From the NCBI RefSeq assembly GCF_900496995.4, contig NC_044009.1, positions 35,797,505 through 35,861,504 on the forward strand: 64,000 nt of DNA, in the 5' to 3' direction. A program made the translations under genes and the position numbers. Shown piece by piece: positions 1-16,000 of this stretch. The DNA is from Aquila chrysaetos chrysaetos. Its lineage: Eukaryota > Chordata > Aves > Accipitriformes > Accipitridae. Below the pieces are notes generated by a model. That model saw nothing but the letters and a program-made list of their open reading frames with translations, did not search any database and was not told where the DNA came from. Each line of letters starts with the position of its first letter. The stretch's first letter is position 1.

Positions 1-276
1 ACCCCCTTGCTCCCCCCGCGGGGTAGGGACACCCCAAGCCAGAGGGCACAGAGCGAGATGTGGCAGGGAGGAAGGAAGGGGTCGGGGTGCTTCCTGAGGT
101 GCTGTGCTCAGCCAGGGGCATCCCGCTGAGCTGCGTGGGGTGTCCCCTCTCCCCTATCTGCAGTGCACCCCATCCCTGTGCCCCGATCCTTGCCTCTCTC
201 AGCTCATACCCATCGCATGCCTGGCCGGGCTGTGCCAAGGGCCAGCTGCGGCGCTGACCCCCTGCTCTCCGTCCAG

Positions 277-5125
<4,849 letters not shown>

Positions 5126-5686
5126 GCACGGCCGGCAGCACTACTGTGACACAGACACAGGCCCGGACCCCCAGGCTGCCAGAGAGCCCTTTGCCGGCTG
5201 CGGGCCGGGGCCTCACATGCCCTGGGAGCTGCAGGGGCTGGGTTGGACACTCCACTACATTTGTATCCGTTTGTTTTGCTGTCGTGTAGTTTCTTAAACC
5301 AGGTCCTTCCCAGCTCTGTGCCTGTGTGCTTTGGGCAGGGTTTGCGCCTGCAGGACCCCCCTCCGGGGGGCCGTGCTCTGGGCAGGGGCAGGCAGGGTTA
5401 CTGCCGCTGCCTTTGGGTCAACTAACAGCTCTGCCGTGGGGCTGAGCTCCTTGGGCTCAGGCAGGCGAGGGCAGAGCGGGCTGTCAGCACCTGCCCCATC
5501 CCTGCACAAAGGGCTGAGCATGGCAGGGGGCTGCACTCCAAGGGCAAAAGGAAGCAGCAGCACAGCTGCTGCCTGCTTCACCCCCATGTGTCCCCCCCTT
5601 GAACCCCTGTCTGCAGAGATGGACCGCTCGGGGCTGGACACTGAGTGACTGCTCTCCCAGAGCACCTCTGCAGCTTGTGCTATGCT

Positions 5687-5692
5687 TTTATT
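5687..5692 (-). terminator. Polyadenylation signal AATAAA, likely ZFAND2B
   Basis: The plus strand reads tttatt, which is AATAAA on the minus strand. It is the only canonical signal found downstream of the ZFAND2B stop and implies a 3' UTR of about 1.3 kb. Assignment to ZFAND2B is inferred from position. Confidence 0.55.
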
Positions 5693-5955
5693 TTCTCCCA
5701 AGCAGCACTTTGACAAGTCTCAGCATTCCCTCAGCCCAGCCTGAACCCACCTCGCCCCAGGGAGGCACTGCCAGCAGATAACCCACCCTTGGCTGTATGC
5801 TGCTTGCAACAGGACAGCCCAACCCTGTGCAGAACTAGGCACAGCCCTGCAGGCAGGAGTGGTCCCCCCCAGGGAAGCTTGAGAGAGTGGGTGGGAAAGC
5901 AGCATCACTCTGCACAGCTGCAGACCTCCCCTGCAAGAGGCCAGCAGGACAAGTA

Positions 5956-5978
5956 CCCCCCCCCCCCCCCCCCCCCCC
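5956..5978. repeat. Poly-C mononucleotide tract (C23)
   Basis: An uninterrupted run of 23 C in the convergent 3' UTR zone. On the ZFAND2B strand it is poly-G. Its length should be treated as uncertain because such runs slip during replication and sequencing. Confidence 0.95.
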
Positions 5979-6984
5979 ATGCAGGGATCAGCTCCTGCCT
6001 CTGAACACCAGAAAGGAAGGGCTGGCTCCAGGCTCAGGGCTGTTTGCAAGAAGGGGTTCTGCACTGCTGCTACCCAGAAGGGGATCCCCCCCCCCAGCAC
6101 GGCAGGAAGGAGGGAGACATTCCTGCCCCAGCAGCATTAAAACAGGGCCCTGGGATAGTTAAGGGCAGCAGAGAGCAGCCAGCAGCAGGAAGGCGGCTGC
6201 AGGCCTGCCGTGCGAGCGACGCTGGCAGTCAAGTCGCTACTGAGGTTACTTTTCAGTTAATGGCCCTTGTTAAATTAAACCAGAAAGGAAACACAGCTCC
6301 ATTCAGTCTCAGAGAGGTCCTGGGCCCCAGCCGAGTTGGGTAAGGCCCAACGTGCTCATGTGCATGCAAACAGCAGGGGAGGCACCGAAGGCATGGGGAG
6401 CGGGGAAGGGGCTGCCTTCACGCTGCCGGGAGGCCACACATTCAGCCGTGCCATGCCCATGCAAGAGATGGTCCCAGCCACAGTTGCTCTTTGCTGAGGG
6501 GCTGGCATGGCCCTCCCCAGAGCATGAAATCCAGCCCCCCACTACTGCAGCAGGCAGCCACATCCCAGCTGTACGTCCAAGCACACAGAGATGTCCCCAC
6601 ATGGCACTTCCCTCCCGGCCAGCTCTGCCCTCACCCCACAGTCCAGAAGCGCTGGGACATGGCCTGAGCAGCTGTGGCTAAGTGCATGCCATGGGCTGCT
6701 GCTTGCTTTGGTGAGTGTGCGATCAGCCTCGTCCCACACTGTCTTCACCTCTCCAGGAGCATCAGCAATCCGCTGCACTGATTTTATACAGGTACTAGGG
6801 CTGAGGTGTCAGTGTGAATTTGGTGGCTTGCTTACAGCCCCCAGGGAGATGAGTTGTCCCTGGCGAGGGGCTCTTGTCATCAGCGTCCAGGCCAGAACCC
6901 CATGGCATCCACGTGGGAGGCCAGAGCCGCTCCTCAGGTCACAAGCAGGACCCCACGTCTGCAGGCACATCCTGCCTCACCTGC

Positions 6985-9900
6985 CTACGACATGCTGCAG
7001 TTTGATGGCTTTGAACCGTGTGCCTGGAATGGGAAGAAGCACACAGTGAGCAAGGGAAGACGGGCTTCTTCCTCCGCCCTACAAGGGGGCACATCCAGTG
7101 CTCAAGTCCGCAGGGCTGTGTGTTCAGCAGTGACGCTGCCACTGCCCCAGGCCAGGCTGCCCTCCTGGTGAGAAAAGTGACCCTAGACAGAGCCCAGAGG
7201 AAGCAGAACCCAGGGAGGACCCCGCCTTGACACAGCCAGGCCAGGATCAAACTTGCGACGGCACAGAGCTTACAGCCAGCCTCACTCACCTGCCGCTGCG
7301 ACTGCTGGTATTCAGCTTCGCTCGCTGACAGAGCCTGGGCAAGTGCCAGATCCTCCTCCTCCTGCGTGCTGCTGGGGACAGTGGTACATTGTGTGCCTTG
7401 GCCTCCCCCGGGCTGACCAGCCCAGCACTCAGAGGCCTTTGGGGTGGCAGGATCTCCTGTCACTGCAACCCTCCAGGACAGCTAAGGGCAGGGAGCAACT
7501 GAGGATCACCCTGAACAGGCCAGGCGCTGGGGAGAGATCAGAGGATCCACCTAGGGCTGGCAGCCAGCACCCTGGTCCAAGGAGAACCATGTTAACACCA
7601 GTTTGTATGACAGTGCTTTTAGCAGCACCATGTGATGTGTCTGAGGACGCGTGCTCCTGGGTGTCCTCTGTGAACACCCCTACTCCACCTCTGTCATGCT
7701 CTAGCCACACTCATTAGCTGACAAGTGGTCAGACAATGGTTTGTCCTACTCTGTGCTGTCACCGTACCCTCCCAGCACCCTGGAGGGCTTGCTCTCTGAA
7801 CAGAGCTCCCTGACGGCTCTGGACTCTTCCTTTTTTCCCCTGTCAGCCACACAGAGGCATCATCTGGAGCCACGTGTGGAGAGGAATGTCATCCCAGAGC
7901 CACATGATGCTGCCCCAGGCACCTCTCACACGCAGGCGTGGGGCATGACACCACATTTCCCCGGGCCGTACCTGGGTGGCTGCGCTGAGCTGCGTGCTGA
8001 CTCTGCCAGGGACATCTCCAGAGCTCGCTGCAGTGCCTCTTCCTCGCTCTGAAACAAAACATCTCGTCACCAGCTTGGCCGGGGGTGGCAGGAGGCAGCC
8101 CTGAGGGACACACGGCAGATACAGTCTTGCCTGGCCAAGGGTGGGTGCATCTCCCTTCTCCAAGGCCAGACTCAGCCAAGGTGAAGGCCTTGGGCTCAGG
8201 ACAGACCTGCAGCTCTCTCTCCCCCTGCCCAAGGGACCGCAGTCCTGCCTACGAGTGCACGGGGCATGCTAAGAATACCAGTGTGAAGCAGGTTCCAGTC
8301 TCCTCCTCCACCCTTGGCTTGCAGAACAGAAAGACAACACCTGGGGAAAACAGCCAGCACACTTTGTCCCTTTGGGGAAAGCTGAGCACCAAGCACAGCT
8401 GAGAGCTGCCATTCGCAGGCACCAGAGCAAACTCTGATGCCCCACTGAGTGTCCGGGATCCCTGTTTGCAAGGGAAGGCCCAGGTGGGGAGCACCGCAGT
8501 CACCTACAGAGCATGGCTTAAAAAAGCAGTTGCTGCAGTAGCTCCCAAGGGCCCAGGAACCACCCAAACCCACCCCAAATGCCCAGGCCAGGCCACTCAC
8601 CAGCCCATTCTGCAGCATGACAGCTGGAGGGGAGGTGCTGGGAGTCTGCAACGCAGCTGCTCTGCCTCCTCTGCAAACAGGAGAGAAGCTGGGTTATTGT
8701 CAAGGCAGGGAGCCCTGGTACAAGCACGCAGCCCTGCTGATGCATAAGAAGCAGGAAGCTCTCGCTCCTGCGTCCCACAGGGAGCCAAGCTGAGCCTGGT
8801 TGTGCCCACCTCAGAATTATGAGTCAGGCCATCACATTACCTGGCAGGGACTGGAGAAGAGGGGCTGTCTGCTGGCCGGGCAGCTCCACTGCTCGATGCG
8901 GTGACCGTTTTGGAGGAGGATGCCTGGGCTCTCGCAACTGCAGCATGCCTAGGACAGACAGGATGCCTGTGAGCGACTGTTTTACCATCACAAGCCATCC
9001 CTGGGCACTGAAGACCCAAGGAGACGAAGCTGGATAAGCAAGATGCCTCCCTGGCTCCCTGCTCCTCTTCCTCCCAAGAGTACCCATGTTGTGGCTCAGC
9101 TACACCCAAGCGCTTCAAGAGCCATTTCTCTCCTCAAAACACTGTACCAGGATAGGCAGAAAGCACTGGCTACAGAATAAGGGACTGGGCAGAGAAGCAA
9201 GAACAAAACAGCCCACAGGCAGTACCGGTGGCTTTTGCTGCAGGAAGGAGAGATTATGTATACAGCTGTGCTGACTCTACAAACCTTAACGCTGCTGGAG
9301 GACACACCGGCACACAGGGTAGCAAATGTGAGAACACAGCAGTCCCAGACAACGGGCTGGGAGTTGCTCGGCTTCTTCCCTGTCACCTATCTGACAAGCA
9401 CAGCCCCATCCCTGCCAGCTGTCTGTCCCCAGGCCCTCACCCTGCTTTGGAGAGGGGACGCCCTGCCCCGCTGCAGTCATGATCCAGGGGGTGCCGGTGC
9501 TTGAGGCAGTAGTTCTTGTGGCACTGGTCGCAGATCACCTTCATCATCTCCTTCTGCTTGCAGCCAGGCTTCAAACACTTGTTGGTGAAGATCTGAAAGA
9601 TGACATGGTGGTGGTGAAAAGCAACACGCCCTGCAGGGCCGGGGCTGTCCCTTTCCTCCATGCCAGGCCCTGGGCACTGACCAGCTTTCCCCACCAATGC
9701 CTCTTCCGTGGGGCTCTGGAGTTTGTTTCTGAATACTAGTTTTCTTTAGATAGTATATTAGTAATTCACTAGTTTTTCAGTCTCCACAGACAAGGGTCTC
9801 CATGATCACAGAATGCACAGCAGGAGAGAGATTGCTTCGCCCAAGGACTCCTACCTGCCCTGCTAGGGTAGTGGGGACAGCCCAGAGCCCTCCAACTGCT

Positions 9901-11777
9901 GCTCAACTGGATTCCTACAGGGCCAGCTCCCTGTAGCAATTTTCTCTCCTGGCAATATGGGGCAGCTAATTGCATTTTCCTAATGGCAGCATGCAGTTTC
10001 CCATCCTCACACCCCATGCGGCTGCCCAGCACCACTCCATTGCTACCTCAGCCCCAGACTCACACCACAAAGCCCTGCAGATGCACACACCTCCAGCTCA
10101 CCAACCCTTCCTGCCCACAGCCTGCGCAAACAGAGACAGCCCTGGGCAGGGCCGAGTCGTGTGCTGTTTTCATCCCACGCCCAGCCTTCGGCAGGGACCC
10201 AGAGAAGCTCAGCAGCGCCAGGTTCCTACCTTGCGCTTGCGCTGTGCAGGGTCGGACTTGCAGTCACGGTCAATGTGCTCACCCACCACGACATCAGGCA
10301 TCTCCCCCCGCCTCACGGGGACCGGGGTGTTGCAGAGGGGACACACGGGGACCTGCACATCCTGTAGAGACGAGAAAAGGGGGTTGGGAGCACATAGCTG
10401 GGCAACCTCAAGTGCTGTGGGGCCATCTCCCTTTCAGGATCTGCCTGCCACGGCTTCCACAGGGTCACCTGCGGTTTGAGATTCGGCTCACCACCCTCCA
10501 AACAGCTTGCTGTCTCTGACCCAGCAGGTGTGACAGGCATGGACACACACTCTGGGAAGGTGAGACAGTAGGGCTGGGAGATGCCCAAACCATTCCACCC
10601 CGCGGCAGAGGGTGGGCTGGAAGTTTGCGGCACTGAGATACAGATCCTGGCTTTCAGGGACACCTCCAGGCTCAGGGCACATCCCAAGGGGGATTGCCCA
10701 AGCGACCAAAGAAGTCACAAATTATTCTGATCCCCGGCTGGGAAAGCTCAGCAGCTCCGTGCGGGAGGCTGGCTTCGACCTCCTCTCTGCGCTTACCTTC
10801 TTATAGGCAGAGGTGCAGTCGTGCTGGGCGTAAGCGATGTGGTCGGTGCAGAAGATCTGCTCGCAGGCGTCGCACTTCAGGGGGAGGAAGTCTGGGAGCG
10901 GGGAGAGGCGGCGGGCAGAGCACCCCGAGGTCAGCGCTGCCCGCCTGCGGCCCGGGGTGCTCCCCGACTTCCCCAGGGCACAGCCCTGACCCTCGGCCAA
11001 GCCGGGGCCGCTCCTCTCTTCCCCCAGCTCCCGGCACGGAAACAAAAGGGCTGCAGGCCCAAAGCTACGTCTTCAGAAACCCCTGCGGCTCCTCCTCAGA
11101 ACACGCCCCCGCCACCCCCCGCCCCGGGTTCGGGAGTAGCATCCCGAAATCATCATCCCCACCTCCCCGGGGGCTGCCGGCCTCAAGCCAGAGGCGAGCG
11201 ATGCCCTCGCACCCACCGCGGGGTTCACCCACCCGGGATAACGGCTGCCGTGCTCCCCGGGAGAAGGCCCGGCCCCCGGAGAGGCCCCCTGGGCACACCG
11301 CCGTGTCCGCCCCCCCCCGCAGCCTGCGGCACCGAGGACCGGCAGCCGGCGTCCCCGCCCGGCCCCGGCCCCCGCCCCCGAGTCGTTCCCCGCGCTGCCG
11401 TCTCGCTGCTCCGCCGGGCAGAGGCGGCAGCCCCCGGCTACCGGCAGCCGCCTCCGCCCTGGCGGGGGGGAGGCGCGGGAAGGCGCGGAGACCAAGGGCA
11501 GACGGGGCGGCGCGACCGGCCCTTCACCCCCCGCCACACCAAGCGGGCGCCCGTCCCCCGCCCCGCCGCCTCCCCGCTCCGCGGAGGCCAGGCTAGCCGG
11601 TCCGCGCCGCCTAGGCCCGGGCCTGCGGCCTTGCGGCTGCCTCGCCCGGGCGGGAGCGGGGCCCGGCCGTCCCGGTACCCCCCGCCCCCCCCCCCCCCCC
11701 CGGTGCCCCCGTCGGCCCTCACCCAGGCGCTGGCAGGCGGGCCAGGAGCAGTGGGCGCCCAGGTCCGGGAACTCCAT
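6985..11777 (-). CDS. ZFAND2B: ZFAND2B (AIRAPL), AN1-type zinc finger protein 2B
   Basis: Proteasome- and p97/VCP-associated ubiquitin-binding adaptor anchored at the ER. Nine exons (transcript order): 11723-11777, 10797-10891, 10230-10361, 9441-9592, 8841-8948, 8601-8670, 7972-8048, 7290-7371, 6985-7023; 269 residues, against about 257 in human. The start has a perfect Kozak context (GCCGCCATGG). Two AN1 zinc fingers are visible: residues 10-44 (Cys10, Cys15, Cys25, Cys28, Cys33, His36, His42, Cys44) and about 95-135, ending HRHPLDHDC. A p97-binding AAxxR core (AAVAR) follows. Two ubiquitin-interacting motifs are present, EEEALQRALEMSLAES and EEEDLALAQALSASEAEY. The protein ends CSMS, a CaaX box for C-terminal prenylation. 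RETREG2 lies upstream on the same strand; ABCB6 is convergent. Confidence 0.96.
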
Positions 11778-12010
11778 GGCGGCCTCCCACCGGCACCGGC
11801 GGCTCGCGCCGCGCCCGCTTCCGGCACGGCGTCAGGTGGGGCGGACCTCGCCCCGCCCCCGGGCGGGCCTCGCCCCGCCCCGCCCCGCGGCTCCCCCGAG
11901 CAGCTCCGTGGAGCCCGACCCCGGCGGCGGCGGAGGGGAAGGCCGGGGGCACGGGGGAGCCCAGGAGGGCCAGCGGCAGGCAGCCGGGGGCGAGCAGCGG
12001 AGCCATCCTG
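11050..12010. promoter_or_regulatory. CpG-island promoter of ZFAND2B
   Basis: A very GC- and CpG-rich block covers ZFAND2B exon 1 and the start of intron 1. It includes an ETS-type CTTCCGG at 11818-11824, in the presumed 5' UTR 41 bases upstream of the start codon. There is no TATA box. A poly-C stretch around 11690-11701 sits in intron 1. The layout fits a housekeeping promoter firing on the minus strand. Confidence 0.8.
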
Positions 12011-13034
12011 CCCCTGCCCTGCCAGCAAGAGGCGAGACTGCCCAGGCAGGACAGCTTAAACTCGGGGAGTTTCCCTCCACCCCCCGCCTCCCTCCCCAGC
12101 CCCAAAAGAGACACAGAACACGGATCCTCCGCTGTGTAACAGCGCTCCTGGCTCTCTTCAAGCCACTTGAAAATCTTCAGGTACCGTGCTACTGCTGCCC
12201 AGCTCGGCACGGAAGGGGTGCAGAGGGAAGGGGTGCTTGCAGGGTCAGTGGTGTGGACGGCGAGCGATGCCCCCGAGAGGCCACGGCAGGAAGAAACGGG
12301 AGTACTGAACAGGGCCAGGAGCGAATTTCATTGATTGCAAAAAAACTCCGCAGCCACCCAGTAGCAGAACTCAAATCAGACAGACAAAAAACAGGTATCG
12401 CCCGACACCCTGTTCCAGCAGTGACGTGAAAGATGGTGACGGGTTGCAGAAGGGGTCTCTTCGCTGCACACCACCTGTCTGCCTTTGTCCCCTTACTGCT
12501 ACCCTCCCCTCCAAAGACCTCTTTCCCTCCGCTAGCCCCCCGAGAGCCACATTTGACTGTGCACCCCACCCCTCCCCCCAAACGAAACCAATGAAAGTTA
12601 AAATTATTTACACTTTGAGCCATTTAAAAACCCAATAAAATAAGATTGCATATGTCCTACTGGGGATGTGGGTATTAGCAGCAGCTACAGCTAGCTCGGT
12701 ACTCTGCGTGCAAAACGAAAGACAAACAGAAGACAGACCAAAATACTGCACCATTACTAGGAAGCGTTTGCTGGGGTTGGTGTTTCGATTGTGGCGTAAG
12801 GCTTCTAGGAGCCGGCTCTTCCCCAGCCGCAGGGCAGGGGCATCTCCCGCTCAGCCAGCGAAGGCCGGGCTCTAGAAGGATGGAAAGGATTCGTTATTCC
12901 AGACACAGCACATTAACACTGACGCGTTTCCATCCCAGTCAACACAAACATCTAAAAACCCACTGCGTGTTCACCGTGCAAGTTCTTCCTTTTTTCCAGT
13001 GACGATGGAGGAAAAGGGGGCGCATGAAGAAGAC
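12011..13034. other. Intergenic DNA and presumed RETREG2 3' UTR
   Basis: Between the RETREG2 stop (13035) and the ZFAND2B promoter. RETREG2 reads into it on the minus strand, but no canonical minus-strand AATAAA is visible; the nearest A-rich candidate is a non-canonical AATAAT near 12605. A plus-strand AATAAA at 12634-12639 has no gene to serve. No coding exon seen. Confidence 0.6.
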
Positions 13035-16000
13035 CTAAGACATAGATGCTGCTGTCATCACTGCCTCCTCCTCATCTCCTTGCTTTGGCAGCTCAGCAAG
13101 CGTGGGAGAGGGGGGAGCCGGAGCGGCAGGAGACTCTTGTGCTTCCTGCTCCTCTCCGAGCCCCAGCTCTACATCCATTTGCTCCAGCTCCCCCTGATCC
13201 AGTAGCTCAAAGTCATCTGCTTCCTCCTCATCCTCTGGTGAAGCTGCTGTCTCTGTCTCCACCGCTTCGCTCTCCGACAGCTGTGCTTGGAAGCTCAGTT
13301 TCTCTTCGGGCTCGGTGGGGAGGAACTCGGAGAGGGAGGGCCCCTCGCTGGCCTCCGAGGACCGCAGCAGGGCAGAGAGGGTGTTCTGCACTGCCGTGGT
13401 AATGGCAGTGGTGACGATCTCCTCGCTCAGCGTGTCAATGCAGATGCCCAGGCCCGGGGCAGGGACAGTCTTTGGCTCTGCGTTGCCTCCTGCCACTTGC
13501 CCGCTCCCGTTGAAGTGCGTATTTACAAAATGGAGAGGAGACGCTAGGCGAAGGATGGAGAGGTCAGAGTCCACGGCCTCCTTCTCTGCCGAGTCCAGCT
13601 CACGGGCAGCGTGGGCAAGCTCAGGACCCAGAGGCACACCAAATGCGTCTTCATCGCTCTGTGGTCCCAGGTCTCTGGAATGATATTCTTCCACGGAGGG
13701 AAACTCTGCCAGGTCCTTGGAAAACGACTCCTCCGGCTCACTGTGCAGGCTCTGCTGATCCAGGTCTGAAAGGCACCAGCATTAAGGCGCAGGTCCCCTC
13801 ACCTTGACCCAGGGCACTGATACCTCCCACCCACCTCCTGCCAGCTGACAAACCAGGGCTCACTTTTGGGCATCCTCCCAGCTCTGGGAGCACAGCAGGA
13901 AGGGGTCTGCAGTTATTCCCTTCTCCCAGTGGCACAACTCACGTGGAGTGTCCCTTTTCTCACCCTGTTCTATGTGCTCTGTGCTCAGAGAGGAATTTCT
14001 TCTCCAGCTCACAGTCTCTGCATCTAGAGCCCTCCACTAAAACCCACAGGGTCAGGGAAATTGTGCTTGCAGCATGCCACCTGCCTGTTCCTCCCGACAC
14101 TCAGGTGACCACATCCGAGTGGTTACCTTCACGTTCCTCACCACTAACCAGTCTTTCTCTGAGCTTATAAGTCTGGCAGGGTGGAGCGTCTGACCTGTTT
14201 CACCCAGCATCATAGATGGGCGTGTGACTATACCATGCAATTATTTCTGCAGGACTTTGTGGATGGCCTCACTCCCTTGCTGGAGTCACAAGAGAGCGTT
14301 GCCTTGTGGGGCAGTAATCAGAGGCTGATGTTCACTCAGGACCAGCTCATGGTCAGCACAGGGCATCCTGTGCTGCTATTACTGCTTCTTCCTTTCAATG
14401 CTCTTTCCCTGCAAATAGCTGGGTTCTCTCCCTGTCCTCCCATTTGGAGGGCCAGTTGTTCTGGGACAAAACACCCAGTGTAAGGAAGGCAGCAAGGTGT
14501 CCCATCTCGTACCTTCAGAAACGTCCGTCAGCTGTGGGGTTGTAGCCCTTGAGACAGAAAAGCCCCCACTCTCCAGGATGGAAGCCTCTTCATCAGAGAG
14601 CTCAGAATCTGTGATTGACAGTGCCAGGGCAGTCTTCTTCACATCCACCTGCATGGGATGAAGGCAGAGGGACAAATTCCTGGGTGTCTGACTACCAGTG
14701 CTGCCTACGGGCACCTCTGCACAAACCAGAACTTCCAGGCAGAAGTGCTTGCTGGAGGCACAGTACGCTGCACAGGGACAGTATGAAAGCAGGAGGGGGC
14801 TGGGCAAAGTGCTCATTGCACTGCCAGGGAAGGACAGCCTCAGCTCACTGGCTTTCCTGCAATAATTCACTGCCTGAAGCTTTGCCAGCTCTCAGTGAAG
14901 AACCTGAAAGAGCCAGCACAAGATGGGAATCAGCCTGTAGGAGTCTCAGAAGGCTTTGATCCTTCTTCCTCTCCTGGGATCACCAAGGAGCAGAACACCC
15001 CTTCCCTTTTGCATTCATGCTGAGCCCAGTGAAGCCTGCTACAAGTAGCAGCGGTTCAAGTATCTGCATTCCTTTGGAAGCTGAAGCTTCCCACCTCACA
15101 GCCCAGCCACATGCCCGGAGTTCCTGTAAACAAAGACATTTGGTGTGTTTCTGTGGTGCACACGTAGAAAAGTCACACCCAGTCTGACTGAAAGCACGAA
15201 CTGTGTAAGAGACACTAGTGCTGCTCATCAACCTTTTCCAGTGGTGACGAGCCTCTGCACATTACACCAGGAGAGTTGGTTTCTTTAGGAGACACTCACA
15301 TTCTCTGAGCATGAAGCATAACCATCAAAGCAATTCCGCAGGTCAGCAGGAGGCTGGAGCACAGCTTGCCCTGTCCTGCTACTGCATCACCCAGCCCTGT
15401 GGCACTGAATTCTCAATACCCAGATTGGAGACAATGGCCTTCATCAAACAAATACTCTTCTCCCCTTGGGATTCTGCAAATAAGTGACTTGTTGCTCTGC
15501 TGTTTGTTATCAATGCAGCTGTACTCAGACCACCCACTGCCTCTCAAGCTGTTACAGACCAGACAGGAGGGACTGGTTCCTGCTCAGCTCTTTGTGCTCT
15601 TACCACTGGGGAGAAGCCTGACAGCTCTGCCTCACTCTCACTTTCCGTCTCTGCTGTTGGCTCATCACCTGCTGCAGGCTCACTCTTCCCTTGTCGCTCT
15701 ATGAGAAAGAGAAGAAAGGCTTTACATGAGACTGAAGGAATTTTATGCCTTTATACATCACTTTCCCACTACTTCTACTACCCTGTGAAACTGCACAGGT
15801 TTCCCAGGAGCCCAGGGTTCCCAGAGACAACTGTAAGCTCTTGCTTTCATTTGCTGTTCCCAGGATCACTGGCCCAGTTGCTCTCCCCAGAACCCGCAAG
15901 TTTCAGCCTGTTTTCCCCTGCTCCGCTGCAGCTTTTCACCACACAGTGTTGGCAGACGTGGTCTCCTATTGTCCCTTTGCTAGGGCTCCACCCTGGGAGT

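Larger units (their letters stand above)
5126..6984. other. Convergent 3' UTR zone between ABCB6 and ZFAND2B
   Basis: No coding exon is seen here. The ABCB6 stop is at 5125 and the ZFAND2B stop at 6985 on the other strand, so both 3' UTRs must end inside this 1.9 kb. On the minus strand a canonical AATAAA lies at 5687-5692. On the plus strand I see no AATAAA, only ATTAAA variants at 6136-6141 and 6274-6279. If ABCB6 uses those, the two 3' UTRs overlap as antisense by several hundred bases. Confidence 0.7.

Noticed and set aside
1-276. Possible ABCB6 first exon in the opening bases
   Set aside because: No frame matches the ABCB6 N-terminus; the stretch ends in an acceptor and reads as intron.
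10821-12059. 412-codon open frame on the plus strand over the ZFAND2B promoter
   Set aside because: Composition-driven Pro/Arg/Gly text in a CpG island, antisense to ZFAND2B exons 1-2; no domain or splice logic.
12634-12639. Plus-strand AATAAA
   Set aside because: No plus-strand gene ends here; RETREG2 reads the opposite way. Chance occurrence unless a non-coding transcript exists.
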